DNA from: Pachypanchax playfairii
Taxonomy: Eukaryota; Chordata; Actinopteri; Cyprinodontiformes; Aplocheilidae
DNA length: 64,000 bases
Assembly: GCA_006937955.1 (NCBI GenBank)
Contig: SSNP01000043.1
Location: 3,636,216-3,700,215, forward strand
Direction: 5' to 3'
A model generated the notes under the pieces. It was not told the DNA's origin, did not search any database, and was given only the letters and a program-made list of their open reading frames with translations. Positions within the stretch are counted from its first letter, which is position 1, and each line of letters starts with the position of its first letter. Shown piece after piece: positions 21,962 to 34,765 of this stretch. Position numbers and translations under genes: made by a program.

Positions 21962-23998
21962 ACATGGCTTGTTAAAAAGATTATACAATTACCTCTGATT
22001 AGTTGTAAGCGTAAACTGTTTCTTTTTTTTCTGAATGAAGGGAGTGCTTTTTATTTTCTTACTTAGGTCACGTTGGTGGAGAAAGAAGTCTGTAAGAAAA
22101 TCAGTTCTTTGCTGACACGAGTTCCATTTGTTATAAATGAATTCTATTAAAAAATGTCAGTGTTATGCATCGGCGTTTCGCTTGTTTCCCTCCACCTCTC
22201 TTTGACTTGGAAAGACTGATGAAGCCATTTTACCCCCTGCTGGTCCGGGTCCAACACATTATCCACAGTTCTCCGGTGAAATGGGGGAAATTGAGTCTCA
22301 CCACATTTGAACAGATTTCCATTGCACTAGTTGTTCTCCGGTTTTTCTGTTACTGATGTCAGCCACAATGAATCATCCCACGAACCTCTGACAAATGAAG
22401 TGCAATAGAGATGTTTTATTTTTTAACTGCTTTGCTTTTCTAAACTCAAATTGCTGTTTTTATTTGCTAGAAATACAACCTCAGTTTGGTCAGACGTAGT
22501 TGTGTATAGCAGTACCATAAATTTTAATTTACTGACTTATTTTTAGTTAATAATCAATAATATAACAAATAAATAAATATGGAAGACTAGAGAAAAATGT
22601 TTTCTATCCTCCTGATAGTGAGTTTATACTGATTGTTCTTTTCTACCGTGTTCTCTCGAAGGCTGGTAACTAGTTAACCTTTCGCTGGCCCCGCCCCCAA
22701 AACGGTCATTGACCAATCACACAACCATTAGTATGTGAGCAGGTCCGACAAACATTAATTCCAAACAAGTTGGTGCGCCCACATCTACTAAGTACTAACT
22801 AAATGTCAGGTGGAGCGTCCCGAGAGGTAGCGCGGTCCACCCGTGGAGGAGCGTGAGCCGGCTCGGGATTGCCGGCTGGTGGGGGCGACGCAGAGGTGCT
22901 GGCAGTGAGCAGATGGAGGCCAAGGCTTTGCTCCAGAAAAGATCACTGGCACATGGAAATACCTCTTCCAGTCATGATAATCTGTTGCGCTGGTCGTTTT
23001 TGTCGGACTAAGGGGGGCGGGACTTGGCGAAAGGTCAAATATATGATACAAAAGAAAAAAACATCTTTTAATCAGATTTTATGATGATTTACTTAACATG
23101 CAAATAAAAAAACAAGTTGTGAGTTTTTTGTAGAGCAAATCACTAGCTGGATTCTAAACCCGGGTCCACCAGCCTTTTTGAAACTTATGGGCTTGACTCA
23201 CGGGAGTCGACATCACCTCTCCTTCATTCATTATTAATAAGACGTGTGACAAAGCAATGATCGCAAGTCTCCCTCCTGCTAAGTGAAAGGTGAAATTTTG
23301 TGCTCATGCATGTATCGTGCACACACAGGCCTGCAACGCGATCCCAGAAAGTTGAGAAAATGTCAACTTTTCATCGCTTTTGCTCAGACGAGGACCAATC
23401 AGCGAAGGTTTCATTGACTGACCAATGAGCTGACAAGATGCTACTTAGTCATCTCCAGAATTAAACCAATTTACATCTTTTTGTCACTTATATAACAAGT
23501 CAGAAGTTAGATTTTACCTCCTGCAAAATTGTGACATTTAATATCTAGCTTTTTTCACCCCTGAACTGCTTTGATAACTGAAAATTAGCCCCAGTCTGAC
23601 AGCCAATCAAAACCATAGAAGACTCACTATTCACCCTGGAACAGAGCACGTCACTCGCTTGTGTCACCGCCACATGTACAGAAGAGCTACTTCACGGGTC
23701 CTGAGCCTTACAAAGGGCTACCAGTTGGCTACTTAGGGTTTACTTATCTAAACTTCATGTAAAATAAAGATGTTTTTAATTATTGTTTAAAATCTATATA
23801 AACTGAGATGTGATCAAAGAGGAAAAGCTACAGAATAAAATATAATTTACGAGGCTGCTTGCTGGTGAGTTGTGCTGATGTTTGGAACTGGTCTACAGAC
23901 TACTAGCGTGGTAAAGGAAAAATTTTACTGTATAGGGAAATATTTTCACTGCTAAAATATTTAGCGGTTGGGGTCCAAAAGTACATTTTCATGAATAA
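21962..23998. other. Downstream intergenic sequence with a GC-richer repeat-like stretch
   Basis: About 22680-23060 (ccccgcccccaaaacggtc, cccgagaggtagcgcgg, ggggggcgggacttgg) and 23330-23720 (gagaaaatgtcaacttttc, gaccaatcagcgaagg) have the look of fish transposon interiors. I could not find matching ends. No gene. Confidence 0.4.
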
Positions 23999-24791
23999 GG
24001 GTGCATTCACACCAGCCCTGTTTAGTTGGCTTGAATCGAACTCTAGTTCATTTGCACAGAAAGTCCGGTTCGTTTGGGGAGGTGAACGGGCAACCAAGCT
24101 CTGATTCGGACCAAACAAGCTCTAGTCCACCTAAAAACGTGGGTCTCGGTTCGATTGAAACGAACTCTGGTTCGATTTTAAGTGTGAACGCAACCGCACT
24201 GGGACTGCACCAAAAGCAGGAAGTGAATTATATTGTGTAGCCGTCTCAGCGGCCTCGTGTAGTCCTCCGCCTCGTTATCTGCTCATCTTGAACCCACTGC
24301 TGCAGAATATTGATCTGGTACATTCACCAAACATGAAAGATCCCAAAACCACCAGAATCTGCTGCTAGTCCATGTTTGTTTATGTTTCACTCTCCCGCGG
24401 CAGCGCCAGGAAGTGCAGTAACAAGTAGTGCAGAAACTCTACAGCGCCACCACAGGCGGGGATGTAACATGCTCCAAAGGTTATTTGGTTCAGTTGGCGC
24501 GAGACAGACGGAAGTAGCGCTGGAAGCGAACCTCATCCATATGTAGCTCCTGGAGCAAATGGTTTAACTCCTCAAAACGCATCTGAAGAATGGGGTGTAT
24601 CCACAAACGGAGTAAATAAAGCCAAGCCACTCTCTCTATATGATCTCAGATGCTATATGAGCTCAGAACATCCGATAACACAGGAAGCCCCGCCTACGCG
24701 CTCTTTTTAACGTTCAAGCATTACAAGCTTCAAACTTGAAGCGTTGTGAACGTTGCTTGACGTTTACAACGCGGCAGGTGTGAACGCACCA
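23999..24791. mobile_element. Non-autonomous DNA transposon with GGTGC(A/G)TTCACACC ends
   Basis: Left end gggtgcattcacacc (from 23999) and right end ggtgtgaacgcacc (to 24790) are inverted repeats with one mismatch over 14. The flanks are TAA on the left and TTA on the right of the following A, which would be an imperfect TWA duplication. The interior near the left end has repeated ttcg(a/t)tt...gaactct phrases. No transposase frame. Confidence 0.65.
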
Positions 24792-26845
24792 TTACTGTTT
24801 TACATAAAGAAATGCTAAACTTTACACACACGCACATGCCTGTAATCAGCCTTGAAGTAGCAAAATCTCATCAATAATTCAGCAAAAATATTAAAAAATC
24901 AGCACTGCGCTTTGGGAGAATCCTTGTGACATGAAAAATGATTCATCCATGCTTTAAATTTTAACTACAAAATAACTTTTAAATTTGCAGCACCGATTTT
25001 AATTTGTCACAAGAATCTTTATCAAAGATTCAAACAAATTTAAAACAAACTTTGGATGATTTAAATCCAACAACCAGTTACTAAAACAAAAACACAACAC
25101 ATCTTATTAAAGGTTTGAATTTTTTTCAGGTCCAACCTACTTGACAGCTTAATAACAGAAAATAACCACTTGCCTGCGCAAGTTATTCAGGATTCAGAAA
25201 GTGGTCATTAACATCAATGGAAAAAAGCATCAGTGTAAATTATCAGCAAAGACATTTACCATCAAACAAGAGGAATGTTATTTATCAGTCTACAGGATTT
25301 CTTCATGTATAACATAACATGACCTCACAAGCTGGTAGAAATGTAATAAAAAAAGTTGGAGAGAAAATGCTGCTGTACAAATTATGTGTCAAAAGCAGCG
25401 ACACGCTACAAGATCGGCTCAGATAATCTGCAGCAGCGATTTCCTTTTGGGAGAAAAATACTGTTTACTGTTTGTTTGTTTTTTTATCACACATCAAACT
25501 GAAATCATTTACTGTTATATTTTATGTCAAATACTTCAGACCAAGTTAGAGCTCACAGAGAACAGACTGATCTGGATACCACGAGAAGAATTACATGTTT
25601 ACAGATTATTCCACGGCAGCGAAAATGACTGTTTCTCTTCTTTCATTTAATTCAACACTAATCGGCTAAAATGAAATCCTGAATGTCCTAAAGAACCAAA
25701 CCCAGTAAAACTCACACGAGATAAGAAAAGAAGTAATGAGGATCTTTCGACGTCGTCGTGTCAAACAGATCTTTGTCTACCGGTCCTTTCGGCAAAAATT
25801 ACGAACCCAAACAACCAATCAAAACACTGCATCTGAGCTCCGCCCCTTTTCCTAAACCTAACTTGTTATTACATTTCACCCACACAGAGGCTTCACACCT
25901 GCATCTTGTTGACAGTAAAGAAAGGAATTAAAAGAATAAGATGTTTGGATATTTTTTTTTTTTGTCTGTCAATTTTGAACAAAATTACATCACTGCATGT
26001 TCAAAGAATTCAATTATATTAGCACTTAACTCTGATTACGAAGGCAGAAACTCACTGCGTCCGCTCTTGATGCTCCATTCCCATGTTGATAAACAATCAC
26101 CTGTAACCACTTCATCACTTTGAGTGTTTTGTATTTCGTTTTACCCTAATTTTCAGTTCTACAGTCGGACACTTCAAGCAGTTTTGTTCCGCATGCGTGA
26201 ATCCATTTTCCTATTAATGCTTCTGTGAGCCGCTAACTACTCTAATTAAATCTAATGTTACAGGTGCAAAGTTTAAAAAACATCCCTGAATAAAAAGCTT
26301 CTTTCTGTTTATCTTTCAGATGACTGTAACTATTGATGATGAAGTGAAGACAGAGTGTTAAACTACCTTTTAAAACTAGTTAGTTCTGTTTTTATGTTGG
26401 AATTTAGTTAAATGCCACTAGTCAAACATGTTTGAATTATGGGAAATTTGTAGTTTATTTGATGTAATTTAGAGTAAAACCGTGAATACTTCAGTACAGC
26501 ATTAGCATTATTTATAGGTCTCACTTTACAATAATTAATCCTGTATTCATTTAAAAAAAATCAATAGAATTCATGCCCATTAATGCTAATTATTGGATCA
26601 TTTAGTAGAAGATCTGATTTTCATATTTGATTAATTTGTCTCATTTTAAAATGAAACTACAGTAGTTTGATTATTTATTACTTAAATGTTCACAAAAGGA
26701 AACATGTTTTACTTCAGGTATCAGTCTGTTATCAGAGGCAGGTCTTTGTTTCTGTTATATGAAGAATCTGTTCAAAGAGGAACTGACCCCCCTCTAAATT
26801 ATCTTCCTGTCTTCTAACTGCGTTTTTAAAAAATGCTGAAGAAGG
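24792..26845. other. Intergenic AT-rich sequence, nothing recognised
   Basis: No coding frame with conserved character and no repeat ends found. Confidence 0.5.
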
Positions 26846-26901
26846 TGTTACTTTAAGAGGCGGTCCTGAGCTGTGATTGACGTGTAGCACTTCTCCGTGT
26901 T

Positions 26902-27270
26902 TAGATTAGCCGCAGTGTGACTCTGCCGTGTTGTAGAGAGGTAACCCAACCAAGATGAGAATGTAACGTCTATCACATCCACACAATTACAACCACTGCA
27001 GGGAAGTCTTTGCCCTGATTTCATTATTATTTTAATGATATAAGTTATTCTCTTTGTCGTAGTTTTCAGAGTAGTTTACCGATTGATTGTTGTTAGCCAT
27101 AATGCTAAAGCTACTGCCGTGTTGCTAAGAGGGGTCTGAGTAAATGTCTGAATAGCAATAAACCGTGCACAAATCGCATCCACACAATCACAGCAGTAAA
27201 ATGTAAAAAGTCTTTGTCCAAATTTTAATGATATTAGTTATTCTGTTTGTCGTAGTTTTCAGCCAGTTGC
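26902..27270. repeat. Two-copy tandem duplication, unit about 190-200 bp
   Basis: Landmarks recur with offsets of 191-201 bases: ctgccgtgttg at 26923 and 27114, catccacacaat near 26976 and 27177, and tgtcgtagttttcag near 27055 and 27248. The copies differ by several indels, so the duplication is not recent. It may be part of a longer transposon (possible TTTAAGAGG end near 26846). Confidence 0.65.
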
Positions 27271-30200
27271 TCTAAATCCCTGTGTGCAGCTTAGGTGAGA
27301 AGCTGGAGACAACAGGTGAGCGGGGGCGAGTGTGTCTGTCTGAGAGATGGTTTTATACTCCAGGAGGCGTGTCTTAGAGACGATGCTTGTGACATAGACA
27401 TGTACCGCTGACGTAGACATGTACCACTTTCAGCCAATCACAAAATTCAAATGCAATAGCCACATTCAACCCTAAGAGGGCAGCACTAGGATGTTTTTCG
27501 ACCAAAAAGTGTAGAATTTAACAAGTTTGCATGAAAATGTCAAAAAATGCCCAGAAACTTAAAAGTTGCATTGTTAAAGACCCACTAATACAGTTTATAT
27601 GCAGAAAAAAAGCTGTTTTGAGGGTGAGTTGCTCTTTAATTCAACAACATTTTATTCTAAAGCCTCAAAATGTAGAAAACATTTACAATAGATTTACAAA
27701 CTATTTGCTATGTAATTTGAGTCCAGTCTGATGCATTTCCTGTTACTCAGATTCATGATGGTTTTAGTCAAAATTACCTGGAGCCACTTCAGCGGAGTCG
27801 AAGGGCCACATGTGGCCCCGGAGCCACAGGTTGCAGAACCCAAATCTAAACTTTATTAATATAGTATTTTTTAATAAGGAGTAAACATCTCCAGTATTAG
27901 GAAACATGACCAGCAGCATGATTTATCAGTCTTATAAAGTAAAATGATGTTCACCAGTAAAACAACCAGATCGCTGCAGACTTGCTGCTGATGCTAATAA
28001 CCAAACAGCTTGTCAGGCTTCCAGCACTGATTTAAGAACAAATAACCGAAAAAAAGAAATATTTAACTTAAAAAAAACACAATATGTTTTAAAACGTACT
28101 GCTGAGACAGAGACAGACAGAAAGCAGCAGTCTGAACAGGTTATTATATCATTACAGCTGTGATGTCATTAAATTATAATAACATGATTCATTTTTGTAA
28201 CTTAGTTAAGAAGTTACTGAAAATTTGTCCCAGATTTTAAAATAAAACCAGATCATGTTATCAGCTTGTAGATTTTAGTTTTAATACCACAAACGACACG
28301 TGATTTTTTTTTTTACACGCAGAGTCTCGAGCCGGTTTGAAGCATCAGTTCATCATTTAGTTATTTAAATATCCCCAATGAACAACGTTAGTAAATTAAA
28401 GTCAGTTCCAGCATCATTCAGTCTAGAGTTTAAAATGTCAAGTGTAAAACCTTAAGTGATTTTATAGAGTTGTTTAAGGACATCGCTCACATAAATTCAC
28501 TATCACAACTGGCTGCCAGCATAGCTAATATTGCACTTGAGAGCTAAGCATCTGAGTAAACAGACATTGCACCTCCTGGATTCCTGGCTTGACTGAACTA
28601 AAGGCACAAAGCAGAACAAGTGGAGCGTCTGTGCTCTGCAAATTAAATAGACAGCTATGGGTGTCTGAGCAGCAAAACCCAGGGGCCTTTTGCCAGCAGA
28701 ATAGTGAAGAATGTTTGTGTGCAGCAGCAAGACAGGCACCATACCCTGCAGTAGACTGATGATGATGACCCAAATGGCAATCCTCAATCGAGCGAGCTCT
28801 CAGTTCAGCGATGACAAAGTCAGATAAAAGCTGACAGTCCTGCCAAAGCTACACTGATTTTGTGTGCACATCACATTAGAGCTACTTCAGAGGCAGAAGG
28901 AAGGTTTGACCTTTAGTTTCTGCTGCAACAGGAATGAAAGAGAGATCCAAAAATAACAGACTGTTAAAAGAGTGAAATTATTGGTGTGATTATACATTAG
29001 TTTCTCTTTGAGGTGCAAATTATTGTTCGCTATCACTCAGTATAAAAACTTGTAAGCATGTTATTTTTCAGTTGAAGTTAAAGAAGTCGGAGCGTAAAGA
29101 CACGTTCAGCTGAAAGGTCGACGGGAGGAATGACAGAACCGAGCGGGGCAGGAGAGAATCCAACAGTTGCTGCAGTGTATAAACCTTTGAAGGTTAATTT
29201 CTCCAGCTCAGCATCTTGCCAATATTCCAGCGATCGGAACCTCTATAGTCCAGCCATCTGCTCGCTGTACCCAAACTTCTAAAGTCCGGCTGGATTTGAG
29301 CGGACGTTCTTCAGGACACGTTCACAAACTGATATCTGAACGCCAGCCATTCAGACTAAACCATATTCTCAACATCATCCTGAGGGCCCGGGACATTCTA
29401 ATAGTTTATTATAATAGGGTGAAGCTATCCAGTCTTTAGAATACGTATTTGGGGCCACACTTAAAGCAGATTGATCGCTGCTAGCAAAGAAACATTTTCT
29501 GATTCTTGTCACAATGACGTCTAGTTTAATGGAATCTAACGTATTACAGTCGTTATTTTTATTATTTCCCTTTAAGAAGCTTTAAAACAGCTTTTAGTCA
29601 GAGAGATTAATGAAAATAAAATCTGATGGAACGTCTTTATTACACTCTGTAACACCGTATTCTCGCAATTAAAAAGTACTGCGAACTTTATTAGACGTGA
29701 ACATCAACTTCCACCGAATAAAGATGGCGTAGTGTTGGTAAGCTTAATCAGTCCAGGTGCGATCACTACTAACGTTTACGCCAGTATTGTACATCACATG
29801 ACACATGCGTTGATTGAGTTGTTTTAAAGGCTAGTATCAGGCCGCAACCACAAACCATCTGCGCAAAAATGTATGCTACCTCTTTTATTGTTTTTTTTTT
29901 TAGTGTTTTTATCATTTTATGACTTTATTTTTTGTATTTTACTGGTTTAAAGCACTTTGGGCATCCGTAATTGGTAAAGAAAAGTGCTTTTGGAACAAAC
30001 AAACTTTTGGACCCGAACTGCTAAATATTTTTGACGCAAAAATATTTGCAGAGACTGCACTTCCAGACAAAGTTTATCAACATTATTAAAAACAAAAACC
30101 CTGAAAAAAAACTGAAATACCCACAGTCCACCCCTAGGTGGCGAAAACATTCATATTATCAACATATAAACATACAGAAGAACATTATTAGCGTCACTAA

Positions 30201-32048
30201 CGATTTAAAACTTGAATATTTCCTTGATGTTAGTTAACAGTCTCCTGGTGTCACAGCGGATGTTTATAAGAGTTTATACGGCATGTCAATAAATGTGCAC
30301 AAATAATTTTTAGAAAGTCTCTAATTTTAAAGCTTTTTTTTTATGATCTCCGTTTTATATCTGGAATAGTAACTAACCAGTTCTTTGATCTGAGCAGCTT
30401 CTTTTGAAAAGACTCTTGTTCTGATAATAAATGACTGTTTGAAGTCGTATAAAAACTATTTTCTTTTACTCACTAATTGCTTTTTCCACTGTAAGTTTAA
30501 GATTTTATTTTTTGAAATCCCAAAATATCTAACATTAAGTTAATTACTATATTTTCTATGAGAGTCAGTCTAACACACACGGTAATTTACCTCATAATGA
30601 AATCCTGGTTTCGTCACTCAGGTCAGTGAATCGTTCTCCCTCATATGACTTTGGTCCAAACCATCAATATTCTCAGTGGCATTTTTGTTCTGGCTGAAAA
30701 CAAAAGAAAAATATACAATCAATAAGCTAGTTGAAGCCATTTAGAAACCCACAGCACACATCAATTATCCTGTCAGGCCTGAAATCAAAAAAAGAGAAAA
30801 TATAATTTATGAGTTTCCCAACAGGTTTTTGTAGCAACCTAAAGCAATAACACACCTTCAGTTTGGTGCTCAGCTTCAGCCTCACACACTTCCTATTCAC
30901 CCTGGAATAAACACTAAGAGTATATATGTGTGTGACCTCAGAGGACACTGTCAATTATTCTGGTATGGCCCAATGGGCGCCATCATTCCCTAATCAAAAT
31001 AAATGGCCAAGGCAGCAGAAAGTGAGGGAAGTTGAACCTTATGTATTCCTTAGAGGCAGAAGGAGGGGGGGTGGGGGGGGCAACAAATCCATTACCACAA
31101 ACACAACATATCAGCACTTTGACCAATTTGAATGGTTTGAGCTGATGACCACCTACAAAAAGATGTTTCCATTTAAAGTGCAGGAACTGATGGCGTGATT
31201 TACCTTTTCATTCTTCCTCCCTGCAGTCTGACTCATATAATGCAGTCTGCATATGGCCGCTGCACTAACTGAAAGTGGCTGTGACTAACTCACTGTAATG
31301 GGAAGATTCAGCTACGTGAACATAATAGGAAAACGTGCTGAAGGTGTGAGTTCAAACTTTAATGCAATCCTGTGGTTTAATATGGTGTTAAGGAGTTCAT
31401 GAGGGGTCGTGCTGCTGTTGGGGGAGCATTAAAATCAGCTGTCATAGAATCTGTTTTTTTTTTTTCTTTCCTTCTACATTTTCTCACCCAGCAGCTGGTA
31501 GTGATTTCACTGTCGGGGTGTGTATAATTTCAGCTGATAGTGAGACAGTTCTGCTGGAGGGCACTACTTTTTTTCACAGCACGGGTGCTTTTAGGACTCC
31601 TCGTAACACACTGTGGCTTTCAGGTTGTCCGTCTCCCTTCAGACGTCTCTCTCACCATCGCTTTGCTTTCAGCAATAAATAAAACTGTATCCGTGATAAT
31701 ATGAAGCTGTCATGTTGTTCCACAGCAGTTTACACAGTCCTTTTTTAATCGGATGAAACAGGAATTTGAGTGTTACAGTTATTAAAATACAAATATTAAA
31801 AATATGTAATAATTGCATTTCAAATTGAACAAATTTCTGTTTCTCACATAGTGTGTTTGACTTTACATCATTTCATGTCAGGTCTGAAAATGATGAAAAA
31901 GAATAATTTTTACTAATTTTAGGAAGAGTTCAAGAGGAAAAGAATTATTTCCAAATAGCCGATTATCTTCCCTTCATGTTTCAGCATAAGATTTTTATAT
32001 ATTTTTCCTTCTTGTGCTGCACAATATATCAAAAAGAGTTGTTATATC
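27271..32048. other. Intergenic sequence with weak transposon remnants
   Basis: 27781-27835 (gccacatgtggccccggagccac) resembles an internal part of hAT-type fish repeats. 29925-29995 (aaagcactttgggcatcc) resembles a LINE tail. 31060-31080 is a G-rich run. No gene. Confidence 0.4.
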
Positions 32049-32275
32049 TAGGGATGCACTGATACAGATACTGGTATCAGGTATCGGGGCCGATACCATT
32101 CTAGTCGGCTCGTATTGGTATCAGTTAGTTAACATGTAACTGATACCATGAACCGATACTTAAATTGTAGAAACTCTGCAATAATTTCACAGAAAATGTT
32201 TATTTTCCACTTAAAATGTTTGTTTTGTGGTCGTTTTTATTAATATTTTATGTTTTTATTGAGTTCACCATCATG
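32049..32275 (+). mobile_element. hAT-like MITE fragment (same family as 57889-58237), right end lost
   Basis: Starts tagggatgcac and follows the other copy (gataccattct, gaaactctgca, cagaaaatgtttatttt, gttcaccatcat), then diverges. It has no right terminal repeat. Confidence 0.65.
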
Positions 32276-33814
32276 ACGATCGAACGAGAGGGTTTAACTG
32301 AAGTCATCATCAATATTAACTTATACCATGACTGATTCGATATACAGCAGCATTTAAAAATAACAAATCTAAGGATCTTCTTTTTAGCATTTGACAAGCT
32401 CAGATTATTTTATTCTTCTTGAGAATATTATAAAAAAGTCAGTACAGAAGGAGAAGCCTCACAATGGCGTCCCGTGGGGAGTGTTAGAGGAAGAATAAAG
32501 TCTACATGCGAGCGAGAGCCGAGGCAGCTGCCCAGAAAACACAGAGAGGATGTCACCGAGTTGGAATACAAAACGTAGCTCTCTGAATCTAAACTGTAGC
32601 TCAAGTCGACATTTTTCCCCCAAACTGCAGTGACAAAACGTTGAGCCACGAGTCAGAAAGCTTTTACAGACTACATGAGGAAGAAGTGATGATTCACTCA
32701 CTTCAGTGATAAACACACAAGCTGAAAAACCGTTAGCTTAGAGTCTGCTTTCCTTTTGCTAGTGTAATACAATCAAACAGGACTGAAGAGTTTCCCAGGA
32801 GACAAAGTAAAGCAGAGAGGAGTGTCACAGCTCAGGGCCATACATGAACATTTAACTAGAGATTAACCGTGTCTTCTCTGGTAGCATGGACGTCCTGCTG
32901 CAGGGCCTCGTAGAGGACAGACACCAGAGGAAGGACTAAAGGAAAAGTGGGCGTAGATTGTCCATGTAAGCGCTGACAGCTTCAGCCACATGAGAGGATG
33001 ACACAAGTGATTCAGATAAAAACAATCTCATTACTTTTACTGTTTAAATCTCACTGGGAGGTTTTAATTAATTTGTCACAAACGTCAAATTATGGTGCCA
33101 TTTCATCTTGACAGGAAGTGAAGGTGTTTCTTAGAACAGGAATCAGAAATGAAACGAATGTGGATGCATTTTTTTTTCCTACAGCTGGATATAAATATAT
33201 TCTTAAAATGAAGTTTCAGTGCGATGGCACAGCAGCTGTTGACACTAGTCAATTTTTTCCCTGCTGAAAACTGTCGCTCATTTTCCCATCCCGTCGAGCG
33301 AGCCTGGAGATGGCAACACTCACTTTAACTCAGACAGACACGCTCGTGGAACTTTCTCCTCTTGTTACTGACATTTTCCCAGGCCACTGCTTGTTAGCAT
33401 GCATAACATCACAACCACAGCCACCGGCATTAAGGTTATTAATACAGAACGTTATGTATCACTCAAGCAGTCAACAATTCATAAAGAGAGGTTAGATCGG
33501 CTGATATCGGGCTGCAGTCCTTTGACAATAGAATCCAGTTATTCAAAAAAATCGTTATAATCTCAACTTTGAGGGATTTAAAAAATGTTTTCCAACTATT
33601 TTTTCCTTTATTTGAATGTGTTAATAGTATAATAAGAAAATGTGCAGCAGAAAAACTCAATAGACAGTTTTGCTGAGGTGAATTATCGACAAAGATGTCA
33701 GGATCAGTCAGCTTAAAAAAAGTTGGATACATAAAATTAGCTTTAAGAACTATTTTATCTGTAACATGTGTCATATACATATCATATCACATTATTATCA
33801 AATCTCTAAGACAG

Positions 33815-33848
<34 letters not shown>

Positions 33849-34129
33849 TAAAATGGGCGCTTGGCACCTGTCATACTTAGCTCCTCCACTAGAGGGCAGA
33901 AGAAAAAGAATTTGATAAAGCAGGAAAAGGAAAATAAAAGCTTGAATCTCCTAAAAATGATTTACTGTAAAGGGATTCATGTTTGTTAGTACTACAACTA
34001 TTAATGATTCAATAGTTCAATCCAAATAATATTCAATTGGAAAACAAGTAAATCTCTGAAGTTTGTTTCCGGGGTAATTAATGAACACGCTCGATTGACA
34101 TTGTGCTTTGATTTTTATTTCCTTTTAGT
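32276..34129. other. Intergenic, no gene; AG microsatellite inside
   Basis: Plain AT-rich sequence apart from the dinucleotide run at 33816-33844. Confidence 0.5.
33816..33845. repeat. (AG)n microsatellite
   Basis: About 14 uninterrupted AG units following acagagcg. Confidence 0.9.
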
Positions 34130-34765
34130 TTATCTTGCCCCGCCCTACCTTTCCCAGTTGCTTAGTTGGTATGTCCCGGCTCACTCCCATTGCTCGTCTG
34201 ACCAACGTCTTTTGTGTTTAACTTGAGGTCGTGTTGGAGCACGGGGGGAACGAGCTTTTTCTGTTTGTGTACCTAAGTTGTGGAACCAACTCCCCCTGGA
34301 TGTCAGACTCGCCCCTTCTGTTACAGTGTTCAAATCTCAGTTAACCCCATAACATCCACCTCTTTAGAGCTTGCACACAAAAGTTTCCATTCCTAAATTG
34401 CTGCCAGTTGTAGCTCTTAAGATTTTAGGGTGACTGGTTGGCATAAAAATTATGTTTTGGACGTTTTTATTGAGAAGAAATGCTTTCCAACGATGTATAA
34501 CTTGCTGGTATTGATGTAAAATTGACGATCCCTAGTCCGGTACGGTGGCAAGCATGGCGTTAAAGACGCATTTCTATTCACTAGCTTTTAATACATTTTA
34601 ACCTTTTATATTCTATTCTGATTTTATTGTTTTCATTGCTTCTACTGTTTTTATTGTTTTATTTCTTAATTGTTTTTATTGATTATTTATTTTGTACTCA
34701 ATCTACAGCACTTTGGACGGTGTATTTCCCATAAAATGTGCTCTACAAATAAATTGGTATTGGTA
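34130..34765 (+). mobile_element. LINE-2/CR1-type retrotransposon 3' end, interrupted
   Basis: The plus-strand frame reads RAFSVCVPKLWNQLPLDVR and VFKSQL, then resumes after an insertion as KTHFYSLAFNTF and stop. The xAP(K/R)LWNxLP...FKxxLKTxxF order is the C-terminus of L2/CR1-clade reverse transcriptase proteins. It is followed by a T-rich UTR, gcactttgga and a ttggtatt-type tail ending near 34765. It is 5'-truncated, as is usual for LINEs, and not functional. Confidence 0.75.
34344..34559. mobile_element. 216-bp insertion splitting the LINE, with TTA duplications
   Basis: The LINE frame breaks at cagTTA (34341-34343) and resumes at TTAaagacg (34560-34562). Removing the insert and one TTA restores the frame order SQL-KTH. 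A 3-bp TTA duplication suggests a Harbinger-like element, but the ends (accccataac and, inward from the right, cgccatgctt) match only weakly. Confidence 0.6.

Noticed and set aside
22680..23060. GC-rich stretch as a CpG-island promoter
   Set aside because: No first exon, splice donor or sustained CpG density; it reads more like an old transposon interior.
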